Positions 25,830 to 33,423 of a stretch of 64,000 nucleotides of DNA are shown here, in pieces (within the stretch, counting starts at the first letter, position 1; each line of letters starts with the position of its first letter). Position numbers and translations under genes: made by a program. The notes beneath the pieces are model-generated. The model had not been told where the DNA came from, ran no database searches, and worked only from the letters and a program-made list of their open reading frames with translations. This DNA comes from Macromonas nakdongensis (GTDB lineage Bacteria > Pseudomonadota > Gammaproteobacteria > Burkholderiales > Burkholderiaceae_C): the NCBI RefSeq assembly GCF_002837145.1, contig NZ_NWMV01000024.1, positions 1-64,000 on the forward strand, read 5' to 3'.

Positions 25830-26232
25830 TTCCACGCTCTTGATCTTCTCTTTTCCTTGAGCCCACATCACGGAGCCAATGGGCAAACTCTGCAAGGCCT
25901 TCGGCGCCCTTTGGTGCCAGCGTCCACCAACTGACCGTCAGTTTGCTGGACTCGCCCTCAACCGTAAGCTCCAGGTGTTCCCCGTCGCACACCACAGGGC
26001 TGATGGGATAAGCGGGTACGGTGAGCTGTCGCAGCGTCCCTAAACGCTCCTCGGCTATGGCGGTGCTGATTGGTACTCGACGTCCCGTTTGCTGTCGTGT
26101 GAACCCATTTCGCTCAACGATGACCAATCGGAAGGTGTCTTCTCGACGCTCCAAAGTGAACGTTTCAACTGCGGGTGCCATTCCCCCCGATGGAGTAACT
26201 CGCAACCGAGCGAGCACATGCCAATCAGCCAC
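25822..26232 (-). CDS. Uncharacterised 136-aa protein embedded in the type I R-M operon
   Basis: The likely start is a GTG at 26232 whose next codons contain the TGA of the HigA-ImmA gene, giving tight coupling. Its 3' end overlaps hsdS. The product (VADWHVLARLRVTP, FTLERREDTFRLVIVERNG, LELTVEGESSKLTVSWWTLAPKG) is beta-rich and soluble with an acidic/basic tail. I do not recognise a family. Its fixed place between antitoxin and hsdS suggests it modulates one of them. Confidence 0.7.
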   Translation of the reverse strand: MADWHVLARLRVTPSGGMAPAVETFTLERREDTFRLVIVERNGFTRQQTGRRVPISTAIAEERLGTLRQLTVPAYPISPVVCDGEHLELTVEGESSKLTVSWWTLAPKGAEGLAEFAHWLRDVGSRKREDQERGND

Positions 26233-27349
26233 GGCCGGCCACCTTGAGGCTGAAGCTCTGCTTGAGGTCATTCATCCACGAGGGATCTATGAGCCCGTCA
26301 TGCTGCAAGCGCCCCACCACAATACCGGGATGGATGCCAATGGCTTGTGCAAACTCGTCCACAGCTCTTTTGGTGCGAAGCTCCGGTAGTACCGACACAT
26401 GCCGCTCAGGAATGAGCCAATTGCCTGCCCAGGTGTTGGCCTCGTGCTCTCTGGGGTCATCGGTGTGGGCCGCGTTGGGGTCGTCCAGAAAGATGGACCG
26501 CTTGTCTTCCTTGCTGTTGGCGTGCAGCAGAATATGAGCCGCCTCATGGAAGAAGCTGAACCAGAACTTGTCGTTGGTCTTGCCGTAAAGCGACAGCTGA
26601 ATCAAGGGACGGGTGGGGCTTAGCCAGCGGGCTACCCCACTCACATGGGCACGGGGTATGGCGGGCACCAGCACCAGAAGAACGCCCGCGTCGTGCAACA
26701 GGCTGCGCAGTTGAGGCTCAAAAACCTGAGGCTGCTCGCGGGTCAAACCTCGAATGGCCGCCAGTGCTTTTTCGAAGGCTGTCTTGTCGTACTTGGGGCC
26801 ATCCAGTTTTTCGGCTTGCTGTTCTCCGAGCCGCAGCCAAGCCGATATCGCACCCACATCACTTTGGTCTTCACGGCTGCGACGAAAAGCCACTTGCATG
26901 CCACCGTAGTGGCTCCGCCATTCGTCGGGCGACGCGACGCCGAAGAATTTGAGGCATGCCTCAACCAAGCCAGGCTTGTTCTTGGCATCTGCGCGCAGCT
27001 TGGGGACGGCCTCACAAGCCATCAGTTCTTTGAGGGGAAGTTCGTCAAGCCAACCCGCCCAGCGGGCATGGCGCTCAGCGGCTTCGAGACGCGCTTTGTG
27101 CTTCTGAAAATTGGCTTCACGGGCCAACCAAAAATCAGCGGTGCTGCCCAGCACCCGCTCAAGGCGCAAAGCGGCATCGACACTCAGCGGCACTTTGCCG
27201 TTGATGAGTTGGCTGACATGTTTTTCGGTGTAGCCCAGTCGGTGGGCCAGCTCGGCTTGCGTCCAGCCGCGATCCTCGGCAATGTCGAGGACAGTTTCGC
27301 CAGGTGGGGAGACCCAGTCTGGCGCGAAAGGAGCACTCAGCTCAGTCAT
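26225..27349 (-). CDS. HigA-type XRE antitoxin fused to ImmA/IrrE metallopeptidase (module 2)
   Basis: The 374-residue protein has an N-terminal HigA helix-turn-helix (SPPGETVLDIAEDRGWTQAELAHRLGYTEKHVSQLINGK) and a C-terminal ImmA/IrrE peptidase with HExxH in FSFFHEAAHILLH near residue 270 and EHEANTWAGNWLIP near 310. It shares architecture and the SPPGE and FWLAREA phrases with module 1 (1763-2839) but not close sequence. It overlaps higB by eight bases upstream and the 136-residue gene downstream, so it lies inside the hsd operon and likely represses the promoter at 27681-27709. Confidence 0.88.
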   Translation of the reverse strand: MTELSAPFAPDWVSPPGETVLDIAEDRGWTQAELAHRLGYTEKHVSQLINGKVPLSVDAALRLERVLGSTADFWLAREANFQKHKARLEAAERHARWAGWLDELPLKELMACEAVPKLRADAKNKPGLVEACLKFFGVASPDEWRSHYGGMQVAFRRSREDQSDVGAISAWLRLGEQQAEKLDGPKYDKTAFEKALAAIRGLTREQPQVFEPQLRSLLHDAGVLLVLVPAIPRAHVSGVARWLSPTRPLIQLSLYGKTNDKFWFSFFHEAAHILLHANSKEDKRSIFLDDPNAAHTDDPREHEANTWAGNWLIPERHVSVLPELRTKRAVDEFAQAIGIHPGIVVGRLQHDGLIDPSWMNDLKQSFSLKVAGRG

Positions 27350-27671
27350 GATAATCCCCTATGTACTCAATGCAGACGATGGTCACTTGGGACCAGTCAA
27401 CCCCACCATCTGGTCGGGTTGGCGAAGGGTCATGACCCGGTGAAAACACGAGCCGCCACCCACCCGCGAGGTTGAGAGCAAACTGCCCAGCCAGATTGCC
27501 CTTGAGCGGGTGAGGGTTGCCAGCGACCAACTCGGACACCCGACCAACCGCCTCCAAATCACTCAAGCGGCTGCGCAGTTTGCCTGCGCATGCAGCCCCC
27601 AATTTCTTCTCGGCGACAGCTTTCTTCTCACACAGCTCGCGAACCTTCTTGTCTTTGTAACGAATCTGCAA
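27342..27671 (-). CDS. HigB/RelE-like toxin (module 2)
   Basis: Translation probably starts at a TTG (27671) just after a GGAGGG ribosome-binding site; no ATG fits. The 109-residue protein has the HigB pattern: YKDKKVRELCEKKAVAEKKLGAACAGKLRSRLSDLEAV, then NPHPLKGNLAGQFALNLAGGWRLVFSPG, where basic residues and the final strand (VTIVCIEYIGDYHD) match RelE-fold mRNA interferases. It precedes its HigA partner and follows hsdM2 by 40 bases holding a promoter and palindrome. Confidence 0.85.
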   Translation of the reverse strand: MQIRYKDKKVRELCEKKAVAEKKLGAACAGKLRSRLSDLEAVGRVSELVAGNPHPLKGNLAGQFALNLAGGWRLVFSPGHDPSPTRPDGGVDWSQVTIVCIEYIGDYHD

Positions 27672-27680
27672 GAGCCCTCC

Positions 27681-27709
27681 ATTCTAACAATCTTTACCAA
27701 TCAGGTAAA
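27681..27709 (-). promoter_or_regulatory. Promoter and palindromic operator of the internal HigBA-hsdS-hsdR unit
   Basis: Read on the minus strand: TTTACC (-35-like, 27709-27704), exactly 17 bases, then TAGAAT (-10-like, 27686-27681), ten bases before the HigB TTG start codon. The -35 hexamer is the first arm of a perfect palindrome TTTACC-N5-GGTAAA (27693-27709), the usual place for an antitoxin repressor site. The element sits in the only real gap in the hsdM2-to-hsdR stretch. Confidence 0.65.
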
Positions 27710-27711
27710 TT

Positions 27712-29199
27712 TTAATTTTTCTCAAGCCCCTCCAAGGTCTCCACGAGGGCGTCCATCTGCTGCCAAAAAGCCCGCCTGTCGCTCACCCAAGCCGACCATG
27801 CCGCAGGCAAGGAGGCCGTTGTGCCATCGTGGATCAGGGCCTGACGCTTCACGTACAGCGGTATCGATAAGTTGCCTTGGTTGTTGATGATGTCTGCCAC
27901 CGTCGCGACTTTGGCAAAGCCCGGGGCATCCGCAAAGGACGTGTAAGCCCCCAGGATGCGCTGCTGGTGCTCTGGCTTCAGAAAACTCTGCGCCCGTTCC
28001 CGTGTGACCTCATTCACAGCGTCGATGAAGATCACCTTGCCCTGGCGAGCGGCGACCTTCTTGCGGTTGCAGATGACGATGCACGATTCCATCGGAGAGT
28101 TGTAAAACAGGTTTGGGCCCAAACCGACAACGGCTTCGACCCAGTCCTGCTCAACCATCTTGGCGCGCATGGCCTGTTCTTCGTTGCGAAACAGCACACC
28201 ATGCGGCCAAAGGACAGCACACCGCCCTTTGGCAGTGAGGCTGGTCAGGATGTGCTGTTGGAAAGCGTAGTCGGCCCGGCCCTGCGGGGGCGTGCCCAGG
28301 GAGTTTCGGCCCCACTTGTCACTGCTCCAAGCCTCGCGGTTCCACTGCTTGATGGAGTATGGCGGGTTGGCCAGGATCACGTCGAACTGGCGCAGACGAT
28401 CACCTTCGATGTGCTTCGGGTCGGCGAGGGTGTCACCGCGAATGATCTCGAAGTCCTCCACGCCGTGCAGGAACAGGTTCATGCGGGCAATGGATGAGGT
28501 GATGAGGTTGCGCTCCTGACCGTAGAGCTTGAGCGTGCGGTATTCGCCACCCGACCGCTTCACTTCGTCCAACGCTGAAATCAGCATGCCGCCAGTGCCG
28601 CAGGTGGGGTCGTAAATCGACTCGCCAGCCTGCGGCGCCAGGAGTTTCGTCATCAGGTGGACAACGGTGCGGTTGGTATAAAACTCGGCTGCCGTGTGGC
28701 CAGAGTCGTCCGCGAACTTCTTGATCAGGTATTCGTAGGCATTCCCCAACTCATCCTCGGGGACGTTGGCCACCGAGAGCCGCTGCGTGGAGAAGTGCTC
28801 GATCAGGTTCTTCAGCGTTTCATCAGGCAGGCGCTCGCGGTTGGTCCAAGCCGCATCCCCAAAGATGCCGTCAAGCATGTCCGGGTTGGCCGACTCGATG
28901 GCGCGCATGGCCCGCTGGATGGCTGCACCCACGTTCTTGGGTGTTTGCCGCACATCGTTCCAATGCGCCCCCTCGGGGATCTGGAAACGGTGGTTTTCAG
29001 CGAACTGCGCATAGGACAGATCGCCGTTCGAATCCGCCAGTGCCGCTTGGTACTCCTCGTCCCACACATCGGACACACGCTTGTAGAACAGCAGGGGGAA
29101 GATGAACTGCTTGTAGTCACCTGCATCGATCAGGCCGCGCAGCAAAACGGCGGCGCCCCAGAGGTAGCTTTCGAGTTCTTGTTGAGTGATGCGGCTCAT
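27712..29199 (-). CDS. hsdM: Type I N6-adenine methyltransferase subunit M, second copy
   Basis: The 495-residue protein has the HsdM N-terminal helical domain (ELESYLWGAAVLLRGLIDAGDYKQF), AEFYTNRTVVHLM, the AdoMet motif YDPTCGTGGML near residue 215 and the catalytic ILANPPYS near 290. All key residues are present, so it looks active. It begins with an ATGA overlap on the 117-residue gene. It clearly differs from the other HsdM at 29546-31042 (NPPY versus NPPF, FYTNR versus FYTPR), so it is not a recent duplicate. M methylates adenine at the HsdS-chosen target. Confidence 0.95.
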   Translation of the reverse strand: MSRITQQELESYLWGAAVLLRGLIDAGDYKQFIFPLLFYKRVSDVWDEEYQAALADSNGDLSYAQFAENHRFQIPEGAHWNDVRQTPKNVGAAIQRAMRAIESANPDMLDGIFGDAAWTNRERLPDETLKNLIEHFSTQRLSVANVPEDELGNAYEYLIKKFADDSGHTAAEFYTNRTVVHLMTKLLAPQAGESIYDPTCGTGGMLISALDEVKRSGGEYRTLKLYGQERNLITSSIARMNLFLHGVEDFEIIRGDTLADPKHIEGDRLRQFDVILANPPYSIKQWNREAWSSDKWGRNSLGTPPQGRADYAFQQHILTSLTAKGRCAVLWPHGVLFRNEEQAMRAKMVEQDWVEAVVGLGPNLFYNSPMESCIVICNRKKVAARQGKVIFIDAVNEVTRERAQSFLKPEHQQRILGAYTSFADAPGFAKVATVADIINNQGNLSIPLYVKRQALIHDGTTASLPAAWSAWVSDRRAFWQQMDALVETLEGLEKN

Positions 29200-29549
29200 G
29201 AGCGTGCCCCCATATTGAGAGGGTCAAGGTAGGCCTGAGCATCCGAAAAGGCGGACAGGCTGTTGGCCGCGCGAATCAGGTGTCGGTAGCCTTCAGAGGG
29301 CTCACCGGCCTTCAGTGCGTTCATGCCCGCGATGATGTTGTCGCGAACGGTGTTGGCCCAGATGGCATAGCGGGCGGCCATGGCGTCGCCCCCTTCCATT
29401 TGATTGATCAAACCGCCTTCCAGTCGACCTCTCAAAGGTTCCGTGCCGCCGTCGGCGTAGGCAGTTGAGACCACCAGTCTGTCTGTATCGTAGCGCTCGA
29501 CGATGGCATTCAGCACATCCGGCGTCAGGCTTGAACTTTGTTTTTTCAT
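29196..29549 (-). CDS. Uncharacterised 117-aa protein between the two hsdM genes
   Basis: The start is the ATG at 29549 (MKKQSSSLTPDVLNAIVERY); both ends share ATGA overlaps with the flanking hsdM genes, so it is translated as part of the operon. The product is helical and soluble (GDAMAARYAIWANTVRDNII, EGYRHLIRAANSLSAFSDAQAYL) with no domain known to me. Perfect translational coupling on both sides suggests a stoichiometric partner of one or both methyltransferases, which is inference. Confidence 0.75.
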   Translation of the reverse strand: MKKQSSSLTPDVLNAIVERYDTDRLVVSTAYADGGTEPLRGRLEGGLINQMEGGDAMAARYAIWANTVRDNIIAGMNALKAGEPSEGYRHLIRAANSLSAFSDAQAYLDPLNMGARS

Positions 29550-31042
29550 TTCAACCAGCCTCCCTCGGTCATGACATGGTCGAGTCGCGCTTCTGCCTCC
29601 CGGCACCGAGTCAACGCCTCCTTGAAAGCGGCGATGGCCTCAGGCAAGGGGGGAATATCCTCCTGGAGCGGTGGCAGAACGTAACGCGAAATGTTCAATG
29701 TCCAGTCTTCCGCTGCAATCTCATCGAGCGTCACGACCCGAGCCGCGTCCTGCACGTCGCTGAAGTTGCGATACCAGGACAGGATTTCGGCTGCTTGCTC
29801 TGACTCCAGGTAGTTCTGGGCCCGACCGCGTCGGAACAGGCGCGAGGCATCCACGACGAGGACCTTTTTGCGGCTGGGCGCTGACTTGCGCTTTCGCAGT
29901 ACGAGTATGCAGGCAGCCAAGCCTGTCCCGTAGAACAGGTTGGGGGCCAGGCCAATCACGGCCTCGATCAGGTCCATCTGCAGCAGTTTCTGGCGGATGT
30001 CACCTTCAACGCCTTTGCGAAAAAGAGCGCCCTGGGGGAGCACCACGGCCATCCGGCCAGAACCCTCAGCCATGGACTTGACCATGTGCTGCACCCAGGC
30101 AAAGTCGCCACTTGACGAGGGCGGCAAACCGGCGAAGTTGCGACCGAAGGGATCATTCATCCACTGGTCTTCACCCCATTTTTCTAAGGAGAACGGCGGG
30201 TTGGCGATGACGCAATCGAAGGTGGCGAGTCGGTCGCCATCAAAGAAAGCGGGACTGCGCAGGGTATCGCCTCGCACCACCTGAAAGTCCTCAATGCCGT
30301 GCAAGAACAGGTTCATTCGGGCGATGGAAGAAGTCGTCAGGTTTTTCTCCTGGCCATACAGCTTGCCCCACAGTCGCTTCACGTCACCGTGCATCTCTTT
30401 GACGTGCTGTACGGCAGCGAGCAGCATCCCGCCGGTACCGCAGGCGGGGTCATAAATGGTCTCGGCTTCCTTGGGGTCGAGCATGTCGATCATCAGCCGA
30501 ACCACACTGCGTGGGGTGTAGAACTCGCCTGCCTTCTTGTTGGTGGCGTCGGCGAACTTCTTGATCAGGTACTCGTAGGCATCGCCGACCAAGTCGGACG
30601 TGGCGTTTTGGTTACCCAACGGAAGCGCGGAAAAGTGCTCGATGAGGTCCTTGAGCAGCGCGTCCGACAGACGCTCCTTGTTCGTCCACTGCGCGTCACC
30701 GAACACGCCGTAGAGCGTGTCTGGGTTCGCCTTCTCGATGCCACGCATGGCGTGCTGCAGAGCCGCGCCGACGTTGGTCGGTTTGGCCCGGACGTCCACC
30801 CAGTGGCATTCTTCTGGGATCTGGAATCGGTGCGATTCGGGGAACCATGCCAACTGTTCATCACCCGTCTCGTCGACGATGTCTTGGTACTCCTCGTCCC
30901 AGACATCGCAGATGCGCTTGAAAAACAGCAGTGGGAAGATGTAGGTTTTGAAGTCGGCAGCATCCACCGGACCGCGCAGAATGTTGGCGGATTCCCAGAG
31001 GTGGCTTTCGAGTTGGCCGAGAGTGACTTGGTCAGCACTCAT
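29546..31042 (-). CDS. hsdM: Type I N6-adenine methyltransferase subunit M, first copy
   Basis: The start is the ATG at 31042 (MSADQVTLGQLESHLWESANILRG), preceded by AAGGA. The ~498-residue protein has GEFYTPRSVVRLM, the AdoMet motif YDPACGTGGML near residue 205 and the catalytic VIANPPFS near 283, all intact. It is the first gene of the minus-strand hsd operon: hsdM1, orf117, hsdM2, higB, higA-immA, orf136, hsdS, hsdR. A standard type I locus has one hsdM, so this copy could form a heteromeric methylase or serve a different specificity. Confidence 0.95.
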   Translation of the reverse strand: MSADQVTLGQLESHLWESANILRGPVDAADFKTYIFPLLFFKRICDVWDEEYQDIVDETGDEQLAWFPESHRFQIPEECHWVDVRAKPTNVGAALQHAMRGIEKANPDTLYGVFGDAQWTNKERLSDALLKDLIEHFSALPLGNQNATSDLVGDAYEYLIKKFADATNKKAGEFYTPRSVVRLMIDMLDPKEAETIYDPACGTGGMLLAAVQHVKEMHGDVKRLWGKLYGQEKNLTTSSIARMNLFLHGIEDFQVVRGDTLRSPAFFDGDRLATFDCVIANPPFSLEKWGEDQWMNDPFGRNFAGLPPSSSGDFAWVQHMVKSMAEGSGRMAVVLPQGALFRKGVEGDIRQKLLQMDLIEAVIGLAPNLFYGTGLAACILVLRKRKSAPSRKKVLVVDASRLFRRGRAQNYLESEQAAEILSWYRNFSDVQDAARVVTLDEIAAEDWTLNISRYVLPPLQEDIPPLPEAIAAFKEALTRCREAEARLDHVMTEGGWLK

Positions 31043-31299
31043 TGTTACTTGTCCTTTGTGCATTTCGCTGGCTCTTGCAGGCCGGGCGCCAGCTGGGCAT
31101 TTTCAACTCCGAACAGGCCTTGCAAGCATAGCGTGGGCCCTATCAGTTCAATTCGAGTATTCAGAACTGCCCTCTGTGTCATCGAAGACATGGGCAATTG
31201 GGTGTCACAAACAACGACCGCTCGGTCTGTCCTCCAGTTGTCCATGAACGACGGTACTGCAACTCTGGACGACCAATCGCCTAGCGGGCGGTTGGAATG

Positions 31300-32703
31300 T
31301 CACCTGGATGCTTTTGACCGAAGGGTTTGGATACGGTCACCCAGACTGGCCCAGGCGTTGCGCATCGGTGCTTCATACTGCGCCCGCTGGTAAATTCGCT
31401 TGACCTTCTTCTCCTCAATGTGGTTCAGGCAACGCTCCACCACATCAGGCAGCACGCCCAGTTCGGCCATGTAAGTCGCTCCTGTACGCCGTAGGTCGTG
31501 CGGCGTCCATCGACCACCCGGCAAAACCAGCCCGTCGACGACCTTGGAGCGACCTGACATCGGTTTTCCACTTGAGCGTTGGCGATCACCCACCTGCTTG
31601 GTCACGGTTTTCTCGCAAACGTGATCAGCAAAATCTGGCTGGTCCTTCTTCTGCCGCCGAGCAGGAAACAACCAAGGTGTCAGTCCGGTCATCTCCTTCA
31701 GGCGCTTCAGGCAATCCACAGCAAAGTCGCTAAGGTAGATGTCATGCCGACGGCCATTCTTGGTTTCAGGCAAGGTCCAAAGACGTCGAGTGAGATCCAC
31801 GTGCTCCCAGCGAGCACTCAGGACCTCCCCAATCCGAGCCAATGTCCCCAGCTGCAGCATCAAGGCCAGCTGGGCGGTGTCGGTCAAGCCTGACGACGGA
31901 AGCCTGCGGAACAACTCGATCACCTCGTCCTCAGTGAGCACCCGATCACGTTCTACATCTGCCCCCAGGCGAGCCTTCTTGATGCGAGCCGTGGGATCCG
32001 CTGGAATGTAATCGCGGTCGAGTGCGAACCCGAACATTTGCCGCAGATCGGCCAAGGTCTTCTTGGCAGTCCGCACCATGGTCATGGTTTCGGTGGCGCG
32101 GCCTTTGATGGTGTCCACGATCTCTTGGATGTGTGCCTTGGTCACGTCCTCTGCAGCCATCTCTCCGATCAGTGGAAAAACGTCCCGGTTGAATGAACGC
32201 TCCACCTCTGCACCCTTGTCCGCACGCTGGATCAACTCCAGTCTCTGCCACTGTCCAAACAGCCCCTTTACGCTGAGCCTGGCCTCTTTCTCAGCCAATT
32301 GTTGTAGCCGCTGCTTTTGAACGAGGATGGCCTCTTGTCGGTCGGCCTCGATCTTGAGCAGCTCTGCTTCGCGCTCGGCCTCCAGTCGCAGGCGATCTGC
32401 TTGTTTTTGGACCTCTTCTTGCTCGCGGGCAAGCTGGCTCTGTTGAACCGGGTCTATCCCACTTTTGACCAACCCTTTGGTCTTGTCGCGCTCTGCTCGA
32501 ATATCGGTGATGCCACGATCAGGCCAAGTTCCCAGACGGACGTTACGCTTGAGCCCCTGAAACTTGTAAGTCAGAAAAAAATTGACGCTAACCCCACCGT
32601 CTTTGGCGACATGTACCCTCCCCCAGACCGATTGGCCATCCGACAGGATGCGCCCCCCATCAGCGGGTTTCAGGGCTTCAAGCTCTTTGATGGTGAGAGT
32701 CAA
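31300..32703 (-). CDS. P4-type tyrosine recombinase/integrase
   Basis: The 467-residue form starts at a TTG (32703) with GGAGA nine bases upstream. The open frame extends 42 codons further to 32829, but that part crosses three tandem repeats and looks like control DNA. The N-terminal arm-binding DUF4102-like domain is present (TIKELEALKPADGGRILSD ... FFLTYKFQGLKRNVRLGTWP). The long middle is coiled-coil-like and charged. The catalytic domain has the first Arg in LARIGEVLSARW, HDLRRT and the nucleophile Tyr in KRIYQR. It lies next to the attachment site at 32926-32970 and is the likely integrase of the whole island. Confidence 0.93.
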   Translation of the reverse strand: MTLTIKELEALKPADGGRILSDGQSVWGRVHVAKDGGVSVNFFLTYKFQGLKRNVRLGTWPDRGITDIRAERDKTKGLVKSGIDPVQQSQLAREQEEVQKQADRLRLEAEREAELLKIEADRQEAILVQKQRLQQLAEKEARLSVKGLFGQWQRLELIQRADKGAEVERSFNRDVFPLIGEMAAEDVTKAHIQEIVDTIKGRATETMTMVRTAKKTLADLRQMFGFALDRDYIPADPTARIKKARLGADVERDRVLTEDEVIELFRRLPSSGLTDTAQLALMLQLGTLARIGEVLSARWEHVDLTRRLWTLPETKNGRRHDIYLSDFAVDCLKRLKEMTGLTPWLFPARRQKKDQPDFADHVCEKTVTKQVGDRQRSSGKPMSGRSKVVDGLVLPGGRWTPHDLRRTGATYMAELGVLPDVVERCLNHIEEKKVKRIYQRAQYEAPMRNAWASLGDRIQTLRSKASR

Positions 32704-32750
32704 GGTGAGGGTTCTCCAGAGAGCGCTGATCGAGTTCCTTTGGCTTTGAA

Positions 32751-32784
32751 TGTAGGAACCAATGTAGGAACCGTTGTAGGAACT
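32751..32784. repeat. Three tandem 12-bp repeats upstream of the integrase
   Basis: TGTAGGAACC begins at 32751 and 32763, and TGTAGGAACT at 32775, an exact 12-base period. Between them and the attachment site lies an AACAAC-ATAA-GTTGTT palindrome (32843-32858). The position fits integrase arm-type or excision-factor binding sites. As the period is a multiple of three, the repeats could be translated as SYIG-type repeats if the longer start is used. Confidence 0.6.
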
Positions 32785-32925
32785 CTGAGCGCTGGATTGG
32801 AGTGTACCGGCTTGGACGCGGCTGTACAAAAAAGTCTACAAAAACAACATAAGTTGTTGTTTTACAATGACTTATCATGACCAGGCTAGACCTCCCTGGA
32901 CACCCCTGGAAAGTACCTTAATTAG

Positions 32926-32970
32926 ATGGGGTGCAAGGGGTCGCGAGTTCGAATCCCGCCACGCCGACCA
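32926..32970 (+). other. Attachment site: 3' part of tRNA-Pro(GGG)
   Basis: The sequence from the anticodon loop (AT-GGG-GT) through the 3' anticodon stem, variable loop, T-arm (TTCGAAT loop) and acceptor CACGCCG-A-CCA matches the last 45 bases of a proline tRNA with anticodon GGG. The 5' half is missing: the bases before it (ATTAG) do not pair with GCAAG. This is the copy left at the far end of an island by tyrosine-integrase insertion at the anticodon loop. The intact gene should be at the other end, left of the window. Confidence 0.8.
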
Positions 32971-32978
32971 TAAAAAAC

Positions 32979-33013
32979 AACGGGTTACAGATCACAAGTC
33001 TGTAACCCGTTTT
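32979..33013 (+). terminator. Intrinsic terminator after the tRNA fragment
   Basis: A perfect 13-bp stem (AACGGGTTACAGA at 32979-32991 with TCTGTAACCCGTT at 32999-33011) closes a 7-base loop and runs into TTTT. It is the original terminator of the tRNA-Pro transcription unit, placing chromosomal DNA to the right of base 32970. Confidence 0.85.
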
Positions 33014-33159
33014 GTTATTCAGGGTTGGGCTGCACTTTTACCCGCCACAGTTGGCGCCGGTTGTGTAGGACAGCGTCACCGCTGAATGAGCCGCCCCAGG
33101 CTTCAAAGAACCCGGCTGGCTCAAGCTGACACCTCTGCAGAGGTGCTGCGGTGGGCGAC

Positions 33160-33396
33160 TCAAGCCGTCAACCACCGCTGAATTTCTGCCTTGGCGGGTA
33201 TGCGGCCGCTGGCCACCACCTGCTCGTTGATGACCAGCGCGGGCGTGGACAGGATGTCGTAGGCCAGGATGGCCTTCATGTCGGTGACCTTCTCGACATC
33301 GGCCTCCACACCAGAGGCGGCCACGGCGTCACGCGCCACCGCTTCCAACTTTTTGCAGTTGGCGCAACCCGAACCCAGAATCTTGATTTTCAACAT
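33160..33396 (-). CDS. Small thioredoxin-family redox protein (TM0996/MTH895 type)
   Basis: The start is the ATG at 33396 (MLKIKILGSGCANCKKL). The 78-residue protein has the CxxC active site CANC near residue 11 and the cis-proline strand STPALVINEQVVASG, the whole fold of a mini-thioredoxin. Such proteins are typically paired with DUF318 permeases, exactly as here (27 bases downstream of the permease). It may reduce a metalloid or the permease cysteines. Last gene of the arsenic operon. Confidence 0.88.
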   Translation of the reverse strand: MLKIKILGSGCANCKKLEAVARDAVAASGVEADVEKVTDMKAILAYDILSTPALVINEQVVASGRIPAKAEIQRWLTA

Positions 33397-33423
33397 CGGT
33401 TTTCCTTGGTCAATCACACACCA

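Noticed and set aside
32751-32784. Start of a CRISPR array
   Set aside because: The repeat is only about 10 bases with 2-base gaps and no spacers; no CRISPR array or cas gene was seen in the window.
32926-32970. Functional tRNA-Pro gene
   Set aside because: The acceptor, D-arm and 5' anticodon stem are missing, so only an attachment-site remnant is present.
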